Source of the DNA: Streptomyces sp. JJ36 | Lineage (GTDB): Bacteria; Actinomycetota; Actinomycetes; Streptomycetales; Streptomycetaceae | NCBI RefSeq assembly: GCF_021696945.1 | Contig: NZ_JACYHE010000005.1 | Coordinates: 62,001 to 126,000, forward strand | Direction: 5' to 3' | Length of the DNA stretch: 64,000 nt | Shown here: positions 7,946 to 16,345 of the stretch, piece by piece | How the letters are laid out: each line of letters starts with the position of its first letter | Numbering within the stretch: the stretch's first letter is position 1 | The notes under the pieces: model-generated | Databases searched by the model: none | What the model was told of the DNA's origin: nothing | What the model saw: the letters and a program-made list of their open reading frames with translations, nothing else | Program-made: the position numbers and the translations under genes

Positions 7946-9451
7946 CTAGTACGAGAACGCCATCGGGCGGTCGGCGTCGGCGTCGCCGCCGACGCGGGTG
8001 GGCGGGTTGCGGTCGGAGTCGGTGAGCTCGGGCGGGCCCTTCTTGACGTAGGTGGCCAGCAGCCTGACCTCGATGACGGCGAGGGCGGCGTAGAGCAGGG
8101 TGAAGACGGTCATGGAGATCACCACTTCGAGGGTGGAGACCCCGGGGGAGACGGCGTCGCGGGTGCGCAGCACGCCGTAGACGACCCAGGGCTGACGGCC
8201 CATCTCGGTGAAGATCCAGCCCCAGGAGTTGGCGATCAGCGGGAAGCCGAGGGTGAGTACGGAGAGCCGCCAGTACCACCCGGTGAGGGCGGGGCCGAGG
8301 GTGCGGCGGCGGGTGAGCGCGAGCTGCGGGACCTCGTCGGGGCCGGTGCGGAGACCGGGGGCGAGCCAGAGACGGCGGCGGGTGAGCCAGAGCCCGGCGG
8401 CGCCCAGGGCGACGGAGGCCATGCCGAAGCCGATCATCCAGCGGAAGCCCCAGTAGGCGACGGGGATGTTCGGCCGGTAGTCGCCGGGGCCGTACTGCTG
8501 CTGCTCGGCCGCGTTGACGTCGTTGATGCCGGGGACGGTGGTGGCGAAGTCGCTGTGGGCGAGGAAGGAGAGCAGTCCGGGGAGCTCGACGGCCACGTCG
8601 TTGTGGCCCTCGTCCACGTCGCCGTAGGCGAACAGGGAGAAGGGGGCGGGCGACTCGGACTCCCAGAGGGCCTCGGCGGCGGCCATCTTCATCGGCTGCT
8701 GCTCGAACATCACCTTGGCGAGCTGGTCGCCGCTGACGGCGGTGAGGGCTCCGGCGGCGACCAGGGTGACCAGGCCGAGGCGGAGCGAGGTGCGCATGAC
8801 CGGGACGTGCTTCCGGCGCCGCAGGTGGTAGGCGGAGATGCCGGCCATGAAGGCGCCGCCGGTGAGGAAGGCGGCGGTGAGCGTGTGGAAGACGACCACC
8901 AGGGTGGTGTCCTGGGTGAGCACGGCGAGGAAGTCGGTCAGTTCGGCGCGGCCGGTCTCGGGGTCGATGCGGTAGCCGACGGGGTGCTGCATCCAGGAGT
9001 TGGCGGCCAGGATGAAGTACGAGGAGAGGATCGTGCCGACGGACACGGTCCAGATGCAGGCGCAGTGGATCTTCGGCGGCAGCTTGTCCCACCCGAAGAT
9101 CCACAGGCCGATGAAGGTGGATTCGAAGAAGAAGGCGAGCAGGGCCTCGAAGGCCAGTGGCGCGCCGAAGACGTCACCGACGAAGCGCGAGTAGTCGGAC
9201 CAGTTCATGCCGAACTGGAACTCCTGGACGATGCCGGTGACCACGCCCATGGCGATGTTGATGAGGAAGAGCTTGCCCCAGAACTTGGTGGCCCGGAGGT
9301 ACTTCTCGTTCCGGGTGCGGACCCAGGCGGTCTCCAGCCCGGCGGTGAGGGCGGCGAGGGAGATGGTCAGCGGGACGAAGAGGAAGTGGTAGACGGTGGT
9401 GATCCCGAACTGCCATCGGGCCAGCGTCTCCGGTGCCAGGGCGAGATCCAT
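7946..9451 (-). CDS. cydA: cytochrome bd oxidase subunit I
   Basis: 501 aa. Visible ligand and proton-path residues match the family: H22 (heme b595), E102 and E110 in FEALLAFFFEST, H189 (heme b558) and a GRQPW signature near residue 400. The quinol loop is short, as in Gram-positive enzymes. The ATG at 9451 is chosen because it is preceded by GGAG (GAAGGAGAGCG) at proper spacing and because the family starts MDLALAPETLARWQFG. The 50-codon upstream extension runs through the Rex operator and is not coding. It is the first gene of the cyd operon and is probably induced by low oxygen through Rex. Confidence 0.95.
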   Translation of the reverse strand: MDLALAPETLARWQFGITTVYHFLFVPLTISLAALTAGLETAWVRTRNEKYLRATKFWGKLFLINIAMGVVTGIVQEFQFGMNWSDYSRFVGDVFGAPLAFEALLAFFFESTFIGLWIFGWDKLPPKIHCACIWTVSVGTILSSYFILAANSWMQHPVGYRIDPETGRAELTDFLAVLTQDTTLVVVFHTLTAAFLTGGAFMAGISAYHLRRRKHVPVMRTSLRLGLVTLVAAGALTAVSGDQLAKVMFEQQPMKMAAAEALWESESPAPFSLFAYGDVDEGHNDVAVELPGLLSFLAHSDFATTVPGINDVNAAEQQQYGPGDYRPNIPVAYWGFRWMIGFGMASVALGAAGLWLTRRRLWLAPGLRTGPDEVPQLALTRRRTLGPALTGWYWRLSVLTLGFPLIANSWGWIFTEMGRQPWVVYGVLRTRDAVSPGVSTLEVVISMTVFTLLYAALAVIEVRLLATYVKKGPPELTDSDRNPPTRVGGDADADRPMAFSY

Positions 9452-9519
9452 GTCGCGCTCTCCTTCGGTCGCCAGGGCGCACGCAACCAGCAGGACAGCC
9501 GGCAGCGACCGGCAGCCCT

Positions 9520-9550
9520 TGTGAATGCGTTCACATTCACAAGTATTATC
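9520..9550 (-). promoter_or_regulatory. cydA promoter with Rex operator
   Basis: Read on the cydA strand, 9535-9520 is TGTGAACGCATTCACA, a perfect match to the Rex operator consensus TGTGAAC-N3-TTCACA. Immediately upstream, at 9550-9545, is GATAAT, a good -10 hexamer, so Rex would sit on the transcription start and block it when NADH is low. The known S. coelicolor Rex regulon includes cydABCD. The operator lies 69-84 nt before the cydA start codon. No clear -35 is seen. Confidence 0.85.
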
Positions 9551-9630
9551 GCTCAGTCTTGCCCCGCACCCCGCACCGGGGGTACGTGACTGTGGACACA
9601 CCCCTTCACACCGGACGCACCCGAACGAAG

Positions 9631-9663
9631 CGGCGGGGGCCGCCGGGAGGCGGGCCCCCGCCG
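9631..9663 (-). terminator. hairpin downstream of hisC
   Basis: A perfect 11-bp GC-rich stem: CGGCGGGGGCC at 9631-9641 pairs with GGCCCCCGCCG at 9653-9663, with an 11-nt loop. It begins 46 nt beyond the hisC stop and precedes the cydA promoter. There is no U-tract, which is common for Streptomyces terminators. Confidence 0.5.
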
Positions 9664-9708
9664 GGAGCGCCGGAGAGCCGGAGACCGGAGAGCCCGGCCC
9701 GGAGAACC

Positions 9709-10788
9709 CTAGAGCTCCTTGCGGAAGCCCTCGGCCGTACGCAGGAAGAGGTCGTTCGCCTCCTGCTCGCCGACCGTGACCCGCACGCCCTCCCCGGGGA
9801 ACGGCCGGATCACCACGCCCGCCTGCTCGCAGGCGGCCGCGAAGTCGGCGGTACGGTCACCCAGCCGCAGCCAGACGAAGTTGGCCTGCGACTCGGGCAC
9901 CGTCCACCCCTGGGCCACCAGCTCGCGGGAGACCCGCGCGCGCTCGGCCACCAGCGCCTCGACCCGCTCCAGCAGCGCCTCCTCGCTGCCCAGGGAGGCG
10001 ACCGCCGCGTCCTGCGCGAGCTGGCTCACGCCGAACGGCACCGCGGTCTTGCGCAGCGCCGCGGCCACCGGCTCGTGGGCGACGGCGAAGCCGACCCGCA
10101 GCCCGGCGAGGCCGTACGCCTTGGAGAAGGTGCGCAGCACGCAGACGTTGGGCCGGTCACGGTAGAGCTCCAGGCCGTCCACCACGCGGTCGTCGCGCAC
10201 GAACTCGCGGTACGCCTCGTCCAGCACCACCAGCACGTCACGCGGCACCCGGTCCAGGAAGCGCTCCAGGTCGGCGCGGGGGATGGCGACGCCCGTCGGG
10301 TTGTTGGGGTTGCAGACGAAGATCAGCCGGGTGCGCTCGGTGACCGCGTCGGCCATCGCGTCGAGGTCGTGCTCCTCGCCCTCGGTCAGCGGCACCCGAA
10401 CCGAGGTGGCGCCGGAGACCTGCGTGATGATCGGGTACGCCTCGAACGAGCGCCAGGCGTAGATCACCTCGTCGCCGGGGCCCGCGGTGGCCTGCAGGAG
10501 CTGCTGGGCGACGCCGACCGAGCCCGTCCCGGTCGCCAGATGCGCGGCGGGCACACCGAAGCGGGCGGCCAGCGCCTCCATCAGACCGGTGCAGGCCATG
10601 TCCGGGTAGCGGTTGAAGGAGGCGGCCGCGCCGGTGACGGACTCCAGCACGCCGGGCAGCGGCGGATAGGGGTTCTCGTTGGAGGACAGCTTGTAGCTCA
10701 CCGGACCGCCGGCGGCGTCCCGCTTGCCGGGCTTGTAGGTGGGGATTCCGTCCAGCGCGGCACGCAGCCTCGGTGTCGTGTCGGTCAC
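9709..10788 (-). CDS. hisC: histidinol-phosphate aminotransferase family (class I/II PLP)
   Basis: 359 aa fold-type I aminotransferase. It shows the substrate-side motif [11 protein letters not shown] near residues 35-45, NPNNPTG at 160-166, DEAYREF near 190 and the PLP lysine K223 in [15 protein letters not shown]. It probably converts imidazole-acetol phosphate to histidinol phosphate. Streptomyces usually carry a second hisC inside the his operon, so this orphan copy may instead serve aromatic or other amino acids. The ATG at 10788 gives the usual family length. It is followed by a hairpin and the cyd promoter and faces away from the LacI gene. Confidence 0.85.
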   Translation of the reverse strand: MTDTTPRLRAALDGIPTYKPGKRDAAGGPVSYKLSSNENPYPPLPGVLESVTGAAASFNRYPDMACTGLMEALAARFGVPAAHLATGTGSVGVAQQLLQATAGPGDEVIYAWRSFEAYPIITQVSGATSVRVPLTEGEEHDLDAMADAVTERTRLIFVCNPNNPTGVAIPRADLERFLDRVPRDVLVVLDEAYREFVRDDRVVDGLELYRDRPNVCVLRTFSKAYGLAGLRVGFAVAHEPVAAALRKTAVPFGVSQLAQDAAVASLGSEEALLERVEALVAERARVSRELVAQGWTVPESQANFVWLRLGDRTADFAAACEQAGVVIRPFPGEGVRVTVGEQEANDLFLRTAEGFRKEL

Positions 10789-11332
10789 CGCAGGTCCTCC
10801 TCGACCTCAGGGGAAAGCCTCCGCGAACGGCGTCCGCCCCGGGGTCGCCGTCGCGGGCCGCCGTCGCGGCTGGCCTCCACCTTAGGACGTGCCCGGGGGC
10901 CCCGGGACGGCGGTCGCGGGGCGGACGGGCCCCGGCCGCCCCGGCAGGAAGGCGGGCGCCCGGTCGCGACCGGCGAGGGGGTCGCGGGGGCCGGCGGCCG
11001 GGGGGCAGCGGGCCGAGCGGGGAGCACGGACGGTGCCCCGGCCCCGGGGGGGGCGCGACCGACCGGAAGCCCGCGCGCCCGCGCGCGTACCCGCGCGCCC
11101 GTGGCGAGCGCCGTGGCGCGCATCCCCCGTGAAGGTGAGTTGCAACCACTTCGCAACCTTGGCGTTTCTGCGGAAGCAACGGCCCTCAACTGCGAGGATC
11201 CCCGCGAGAGGGCCCGCAACTGCCGGTCTTTCCAAGGTGGTTAACGCCTCGTCGTCATGCAGAATCGTGCCTGCCCCCCTTTGCTGGTACCTCCCCGCGA
11301 ACACACCTCTGCGGGCCTACGATCGGGTCGCC
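10789..11332. promoter_or_regulatory. 544-bp divergent gap between hisC and a LacI-type gene
   Basis: No gene is supported here; reading frames across it are low-complexity Arg/Pro/Gly. The hisC-proximal half is extreme GC. The LacI-proximal part (11140-11230) has repeated GCAAC elements, including an imperfect inverted repeat TTGCAACCACTTCGCAA around 11142-11158, possibly an operator. TACGAT at 11318-11323 is a good -10 for the LacI-type gene and would start transcription only a few bases before its ATG, so that mRNA may be almost leaderless. Confidence 0.35.
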
Positions 11333-12457
11333 ATGACAGCAGCAGAGAAGCATCAGGTGAGCCGGACAGCCACGCCCCGGGCGGGGAGCCGGCTGAACGG
11401 GCGAGCGGGCATCCGGGATGTCGCCGCCGCGGCCGGTGTCTCCATCACGACTGTCTCGGACGCGCTGAACGGCAAGGGCAGGCTGCCCGACGCCACGCGC
11501 AGCCATGTCCGCGCCGTCGCGGACCGTCTCGGCTACCGGCCGTCGGCCGCGGCCCGCACCCTGCGCACGGGGAAGTCCGGGCTGATCGGCCTGACGGTCA
11601 CCACCTACGGGGAAGAGCCCTTCACCTTCACCGAGTTCGCCTACTTCGCGGAGATGGCCCGGGCCGCCACCTCCGCCGCGCTGGCCCGCGGCTACGCCCT
11701 GGTGATCCTCCCCGCGACCTCCCGGCACAGCGCCTTCGACGTCTGGTCGAACGTCGCGCTGGACGGCACCGTCGTCATCGACCCCTCCGACCACGACCCG
11801 GTCGTCACCGAACTCGTCCACTCCGGCCTGCCCGTGGTCTCGGACGGCCGCCCGGCCGGGGACCTCCCCGTCACCGCCTGGGTGGACAACGACCACGAGG
11901 CCGCCGTGCACGGCCTGCTCGACCATCTCGCCGCTTCCGGCGCCCGCCGCATCGGCCTGCTCACCGGCACCAGCACCGACACCTACACCCGGCTGTCCAC
12001 CACCGCCTATCTCGCCTGGTGCGAGCGCGTGGGACAGGACCCCGTCGTCGAGGCCTACCCCGCGCACGACCCGGCGGCCGGCGCGATCGCCGCCGACCGG
12101 CTGCTCGCCCGCCCGGACCGCCCCGACGCCGTCTACGGCCTCTTCGACCCGAACGGCACCGACCTGCTCGCCGCCGCCCGCCGCTACGGCCTGCGCGTCC
12201 CCGACGACCTGCTCCTCGTCTGCTGCAGCGAGTCCGCCGTCTACGCCACCACCGAGCCGCCCATCACCACGCTGTCGCTCAAACCGGGCCGCATCGGGAA
12301 CACCGTGGTGCAGCTCCTCATCGACGCCATCGAGGGCGTCGACCGCGGCCGGCCGGTCGAGCAGGTGATGCCCACCGACCTCATCGTCCGGACCAGCTCA
12401 CAGCGGCGCCGCCCGCGCACCACCGTCAGCGCGCCGCGCGCCCCGCAGGGCGAGTAG
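11333..12457 (+). CDS. LacI/GalR-family transcriptional regulator
   Basis: 374 aa. The helix-turn-helix near residues 24-45 reads IRDVAAAAGVSITTVSDALN and is followed by the hinge GYRPSAAARTLRTG. The rest is a periplasmic-binding-like effector domain ending at about 355. The ATG at 11333 gives a 22-residue N-terminal arm before the HTH. There is no Shine-Dalgarno sequence, but a -10 element (TACGAT) ends 9 nt upstream, which fits a near-leaderless transcript. No sugar-uptake genes lie beside it, so the effector cannot be guessed; the downstream neighbour is a phosphatase with its own promoter. Confidence 0.85.
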   Translation: MTAAEKHQVSRTATPRAGSRLNGRAGIRDVAAAAGVSITTVSDALNGKGRLPDATRSHVRAVADRLGYRPSAAARTLRTGKSGLIGLTVTTYGEEPFTFTEFAYFAEMARAATSAALARGYALVILPATSRHSAFDVWSNVALDGTVVIDPSDHDPVVTELVHSGLPVVSDGRPAGDLPVTAWVDNDHEAAVHGLLDHLAASGARRIGLLTGTSTDTYTRLSTTAYLAWCERVGQDPVVEAYPAHDPAAGAIAADRLLARPDRPDAVYGLFDPNGTDLLAAARRYGLRVPDDLLLVCCSESAVYATTEPPITTLSLKPGRIGNTVVQLLIDAIEGVDRGRPVEQVMPTDLIVRTSSQRRRPRTTVSAPRAPQGE

Positions 12458-12549
12458 GACGCGTACGGTCCGGGGACACGGGGGAAACGCAGAAAGCGGG
12501 CGGAAGGGTCGGCCTGTGACGGGGCTGTGCCAATTGCGGGCCCCAGGTA

Positions 12550-12580
12550 TGTCACAACCCGCCACCTGCGTTCCTATGAT
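12550..12580 (+). promoter_or_regulatory. candidate promoter of the PPP phosphatase gene
   Basis: TATGAT at 12575-12580 is a near-perfect -10 hexamer. TGTCAC at 12550-12555 lies 19 bp upstream as a possible -35. The start codon follows 86 nt downstream. The next gene (14020) has a similar TGTCAC-N18-TACCAT arrangement at 13902-13931. Confidence 0.4.
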
Positions 12581-12666
12581 GGGCGGACGACACCGGGACC
12601 GGCTCCCGACCAGGGCAGGACCCGGCCGGTGCGGGAGCACGGCGGAGCGTGATGGTGGAGGGGTCG

Positions 12667-13881
12667 ATGACGCAGGGGGCCGGTCAGGGACCCGACGTGT
12701 GGCACGGCGCGGCGGACGCCGCCGTGCCCGGGGCGCGGGTGCCCGTACCCCCGGCGGCGCCGGGCGCCCCCGGCGCGCCCGCAGCACCGGCTCCACCCGC
12801 CGTACCCGCAGCACCGGCTCCACCCGCCGTGCCCGGGGTGCCCGCCGCACCGGCGGCTCCGGCCCCCCGCCCGGAGCACGTGCCCGGCGCCGCGCCCGCC
12901 GGGTCCCCCGCCGAGGAGCTGCCCGGCGGCTACACGCCCACGCAGCGCGACATGCCCGTCGTCGGCACGGCCGCCGCGGCCGGCCACGAACCGACGGTGA
13001 TCGACATGCCCTCCCCCGCCCCGGTACCCGCCGCCGAAGGCGAGGCCGGCCCGCTCTACGTGGTCGGCGACGTGCACGGTTACCTCGACGAGCTGCGCAC
13101 CGCGCTGCGCTCGGCCGGGCTGATCGACACCGAGGACCACTGGACCGGCGGCACCACCCGGCTGTGGTTCCTGGGCGACTTCACCGACCGCGGCCCGGAC
13201 GGCATCGGCGTGATCGAGCTGGTGATGCAGCTCTCCGCGGAGGCCGCCGCGGCCGGCGGCTACTGCAAGGCGCTGCTCGGCAACCACGAGCTGCTGCTCG
13301 TCGGCGCCAAGCGGTTCGGCGACACGCCCGTCAAGTCCGGCGCCGGCACCGCCTCCTTCCAGGCCGCCTGGCTGCTCAACGGCGGCCAGCGCGCCGACAT
13401 GGAGCGCCTCGAGGAGCACCACATCCAGTGGATGTCCCGGCTGGACGCGATGGCCCTCGCCGACCGCCACCTGCTGCTGCACTCCGACGCCACCTGCTAC
13501 CTCGAGTACGGCGACACCATCGAGGACGTCAACGACGCGGTGCGGGAGGCCCTCCAGCGCCACGACGCGGACGAGACCTGGGACCTCTTCCGCAAGTTCA
13601 CCAAGCGTTTCGCCTTCCGGGACGAGGGCGCCGGGCCCCAGGCCGCCCGCGAGCTGCTGGACGCCTTCGGCGGGGAGCGCATCGTGCACGGGCACAGCCC
13701 CATCCCGTACCTGCTGGGCGAGGTGGGAAGCGAGGAGGACGAGTCCGGGCCGCACGTCACCGGCCCGCACGTGTACGCCGACGGGCTCGCCGTCGCGATG
13801 GACGGCGGCGTGACCATGGAAGGGAAGCTGCTGGTCACCCGGCTCCCGCTGGCCGGGCAGCAGGTCGCCGGCCGGATGTAG
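12667..13881 (+). CDS. PPP-family metallophosphoesterase (Ser/Thr phosphatase-like)
   Basis: 404 aa. The catalytic domain (about 130-380) has the three PPP metal-binding signatures GDVHG, GDFTDRG (Asp in place of the usual Val/Met) and GNHE, then HSD and HGHSPIP for the remaining metal-binding histidines. The first 120 residues are Pro/Ala-rich and probably disordered. They include a 27-bp exact-but-one tandem duplication at 12781-12834 encoding AAPAPPAVP twice. ATG 12667 is preferred over GTG 12649 or ATG 12652 because GGAGGGG sits 5 nt before it. The substrate is unknown; the domain resembles actinobacterial PPP phosphatases acting on phosphoproteins or nucleotides. Confidence 0.8.
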   Translation: MTQGAGQGPDVWHGAADAAVPGARVPVPPAAPGAPGAPAAPAPPAVPAAPAPPAVPGVPAAPAAPAPRPEHVPGAAPAGSPAEELPGGYTPTQRDMPVVGTAAAAGHEPTVIDMPSPAPVPAAEGEAGPLYVVGDVHGYLDELRTALRSAGLIDTEDHWTGGTTRLWFLGDFTDRGPDGIGVIELVMQLSAEAAAAGGYCKALLGNHELLLVGAKRFGDTPVKSGAGTASFQAAWLLNGGQRADMERLEEHHIQWMSRLDAMALADRHLLLHSDATCYLEYGDTIEDVNDAVREALQRHDADETWDLFRKFTKRFAFRDEGAGPQAARELLDAFGGERIVHGHSPIPYLLGEVGSEEDESGPHVTGPHVYADGLAVAMDGGVTMEGKLLVTRLPLAGQQVAGRM

Positions 13882-14019
13882 CGCGATTTCCGCCAAGTCA
13901 CTGTCACCCCGCACCGCGGGCGCTCTACCATCGGACCTGCCGTAGCGAGCTCCCCTCCGTTCTGCGTCGCCGATCGACACCGCGGCCCTACGGCCCTACG
14001 GGACACCGGGGGATGTCAG

Positions 14020-14976
14020 ATGAACAGCGCTCCTCAACTGCTCAGGGAGGACCGGCCCGAGTTCGAGCGGGTCCTCGACCAGGCACTGCGCACCGCCGCC
14101 GTGGCCGGTGCGGGGCGGCGCCTGACCGCCGAACAGCTCCGCACCATGGCGCTGGGCGCCGCCATACCGATAGCCGCCTGCGCGGCCGTCGAGTACCAGC
14201 GCTTCGTCGCGCTGCGCGAGCAGCTCCGGCACCCCTCCAACGCGCCCTCCGCCACCTACGGACCGGCCGCCGCGCCCGGCCCTGCGGCCGGCGGGGAGGA
14301 CGGCGACGGGCAGGCCGCACGGACCGGGGAGACCGGGCCGCCGGGGGAGACCGGACGGACCGGCGAGGCCGGGCAGCGGGACGGCGCCGGCCTGGGGATC
14401 GGGGAGGCCATGGGTGCGGGGCTCGCCGACGCGGCGGGCGCCGGGCTGCTCGCGATCGTCTCGGTGCTGGCGCCGCTGCTCGCCGGCACGGCCGCGGTGA
14501 TCTTCCTGCTGGTCGGGTACGCGCTGCACGTGCTCTCCCCGGAACCGGCCCTCGCCGAGGGAATGCGGAACGCGGGCTGGGCGTTCACCGCGCTCGCCGC
14601 CGCCACCGCCCTGCTGGGCATGGGCGGGGTGCTGCTGACCGCCGTGCGCAACGGGTCGCGCGGCGCGGTGGCGCCGCCGGGCGGGAGCGCGCTGGCCGAG
14701 GAGGTGGCGCAGGCCCGTGCGGCCTGGCGGGAGGCGCTGCTGGAGCGGGGCATCCTGCCGTTCCTGCGGGAGGCGCTGGCCGACCCGCGGGACGGGCCCG
14801 CCCCGGAGCGGCCGGCGCCGCTGGTGCGGGACGAGCACCGCACACCGCGGCTGGGCTACTCGCATCCGGGCTTCTCCAGCCCGGCCGCCGGCGGCGGGGA
14901 GACCGCGACCCGGCCCCGGTTCGGCAGCCCGGACTACTCCAGCCCGGAGTACGGCGGCCCGGACCGCGCCGAGTGA
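14020..14976 (+). CDS. membrane protein of unknown function
   Basis: 318 aa, not assigned to a named family. The N-terminal 70 residues look helical and soluble, with one moderately hydrophobic stretch (TMALGAAIPIAACAAVEY). A Gly/Thr-rich linker (about 80-125) follows. Two clear transmembrane segments, GAGLLAIVSVLAPLLAGTAAV and GWAFTALAAATALLGMGGVLL, are separated by a short loop. The C-terminal 100 residues are charged, ending in repeats of GYSHPGF/PDYSSPEY type that are probably cytoplasmic and disordered. It is co-directional with the phosphatase and converges on the LCP gene 16 bp away. A promoter-like TGTCAC-N18-TACCAT lies at 13902-13931. Confidence 0.7.
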   Translation: MNSAPQLLREDRPEFERVLDQALRTAAVAGAGRRLTAEQLRTMALGAAIPIAACAAVEYQRFVALREQLRHPSNAPSATYGPAAAPGPAAGGEDGDGQAARTGETGPPGETGRTGEAGQRDGAGLGIGEAMGAGLADAAGAGLLAIVSVLAPLLAGTAAVIFLLVGYALHVLSPEPALAEGMRNAGWAFTALAAATALLGMGGVLLTAVRNGSRGAVAPPGGSALAEEVAQARAAWREALLERGILPFLREALADPRDGPAPERPAPLVRDEHRTPRLGYSHPGFSSPAAGGGETATRPRFGSPDYSSPEYGGPDRAE

Positions 14977-14992
14977 CCCCGCCGGAGCCGGC

Positions 14993-16180
14993 TCAGCGCA
15001 CCGCGTCGCCGAGCCGGTCGGTGTCGTGCGTGGCGAGGTACCGCGCCATGTCGTCCTCGCGGAGGGCCCGCCACAGCGGCGCCGCCCGCTTCCGGTCCAG
15101 CAGCACCACGGACTGCCCGTCGACGGTGTCGAAGCCGCCGAACGGCGCGTTCATGAAGTGCACCGCGGACGTCCGCAGCCCCCGCGTGCTCCACGCCAGG
15201 TCGTAGAGGCCGGAGTTGGAGAGCCCGTCGTCCACGCTGACCACCTCGCCCACCGCGTCCAGCAGCCCGCTGATCCGGCCCGGGCTGGAGAGGGTGTCGC
15301 CGCTGAGCACCCGCCCCATCAGGGCGCGGAGGAAGTTCTGCTGCCGCTTGGTGCGGTCCAGGTCGCCGCGCGGCAGGCCCTTGCGTTCCCGTACGTACGC
15401 CAGCGCCTCGGCACCGTCCATGTGGTGGGTGCCCGCGCGCCAGGCGGGCGCGTCCGCCCGGCCGGGTATGTCCCGGGGCACGGTGATGTCGACGCCGCCG
15501 ACGGCGTCGGTCAGCGCGCGGAAGCCGTTCCAGTCGACGACCGCGAGATGGTCCACCCGGATGCCGGTGAGCTTCTGCACGGCCCGTACGGCGAGTTCCG
15601 GACCGCCCCAGGAGTAGGCGGCGTTGAGCTTGGCCCCGCCGTGCCCGGGCACCGTCACCCAGGTATCCCGGGCCAGCGACACCACGTCGGCGCGCTTCCG
15701 GTCGGCGGAGAGGTGGAAGAGCATCATGGTGTCGCTGCGGGAGGCCCCGACGCGCCAGGCCGGCGCCTCGGCGTCCCGGCCGGTGGTGGGCTCGCCGGAG
15801 CGGGTGTCGAGCCCGACCAGCAGGAAGGTGAGCCCGTCCGTGTCCGGCGGGGAGTCCTTCCGCTCGGGCAGGGCGCGCGGGATGCGCGCGATGGAGTCGG
15901 CCGCCCGGTCCGCCCGCCAGTAGGCGTAGCCGCCCAGCGAGCCGACCACCACGAGCACGCCGGCGAGGCCCCAGAGCAGCGCTCTCCGTGCTCTGCGGCG
16001 CGGGCCGCGCGGCTCGCGGCGGCGGCCTCCCCGTCCGGGCCCCGGGGGCGTACCGCTCTCCCCGCCCTCGCCGCCCGGGGCCCCGGGCGAGGTGCCGGAC
16101 GTGTCGTCGCGGAGGGGCGAGCCGGTGCCGCGGATACCGCCGTCCGTGCCGTGCCCGGACGGGTTTTCGAGCTGCGTCAT
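14993..16180 (-). CDS. LytR-CpsA-Psr (LCP) family cell-wall glycopolymer ligase
   Basis: 395 aa. A cytoplasmic, Gly/Arg-rich N-terminus (1-67) is followed by one transmembrane helix (68-87) and an extracellular LCP domain with the family motifs LLVGLDTRSGE, RSDTMMLFH, SLARDTWV and KLNAAYSWGG. The Arg and Asp residues in these motifs bind the polyprenyl-pyrophosphate substrate. LCP enzymes transfer teichoic-acid-like or other glycopolymers from the lipid carrier to peptidoglycan. The ATG at 16180 gives the usual length. There is no acceptor-polymer gene next door, so the polymer is unknown. Confidence 0.88.
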   Translation of the reverse strand: MTQLENPSGHGTDGGIRGTGSPLRDDTSGTSPGAPGGEGGESGTPPGPGRGGRRREPRGPRRRARRALLWGLAGVLVVVGSLGGYAYWRADRAADSIARIPRALPERKDSPPDTDGLTFLLVGLDTRSGEPTTGRDAEAPAWRVGASRSDTMMLFHLSADRKRADVVSLARDTWVTVPGHGGAKLNAAYSWGGPELAVRAVQKLTGIRVDHLAVVDWNGFRALTDAVGGVDITVPRDIPGRADAPAWRAGTHHMDGAEALAYVRERKGLPRGDLDRTKRQQNFLRALMGRVLSGDTLSSPGRISGLLDAVGEVVSVDDGLSNSGLYDLAWSTRGLRTSAVHFMNAPFGGFDTVDGQSVVLLDRKRAAPLWRALREDDMARYLATHDTDRLGDAVR

Positions 16181-16345
16181 GCGCGCATTCTGCCGCCGTT
16201 CCGGGCGGTACGGGCCGGAATTGCCGAACGCCGGGAATCTGCCGCGTGCGGCGGGGGTCCCGGCGGACGGCGCGGCCCACCGGACGGCCCGGGGGCGGCC
16301 GGCAGCCCCCGGCGCCGTACGGCCCGTACGCCGTGCGAGGGGCCG

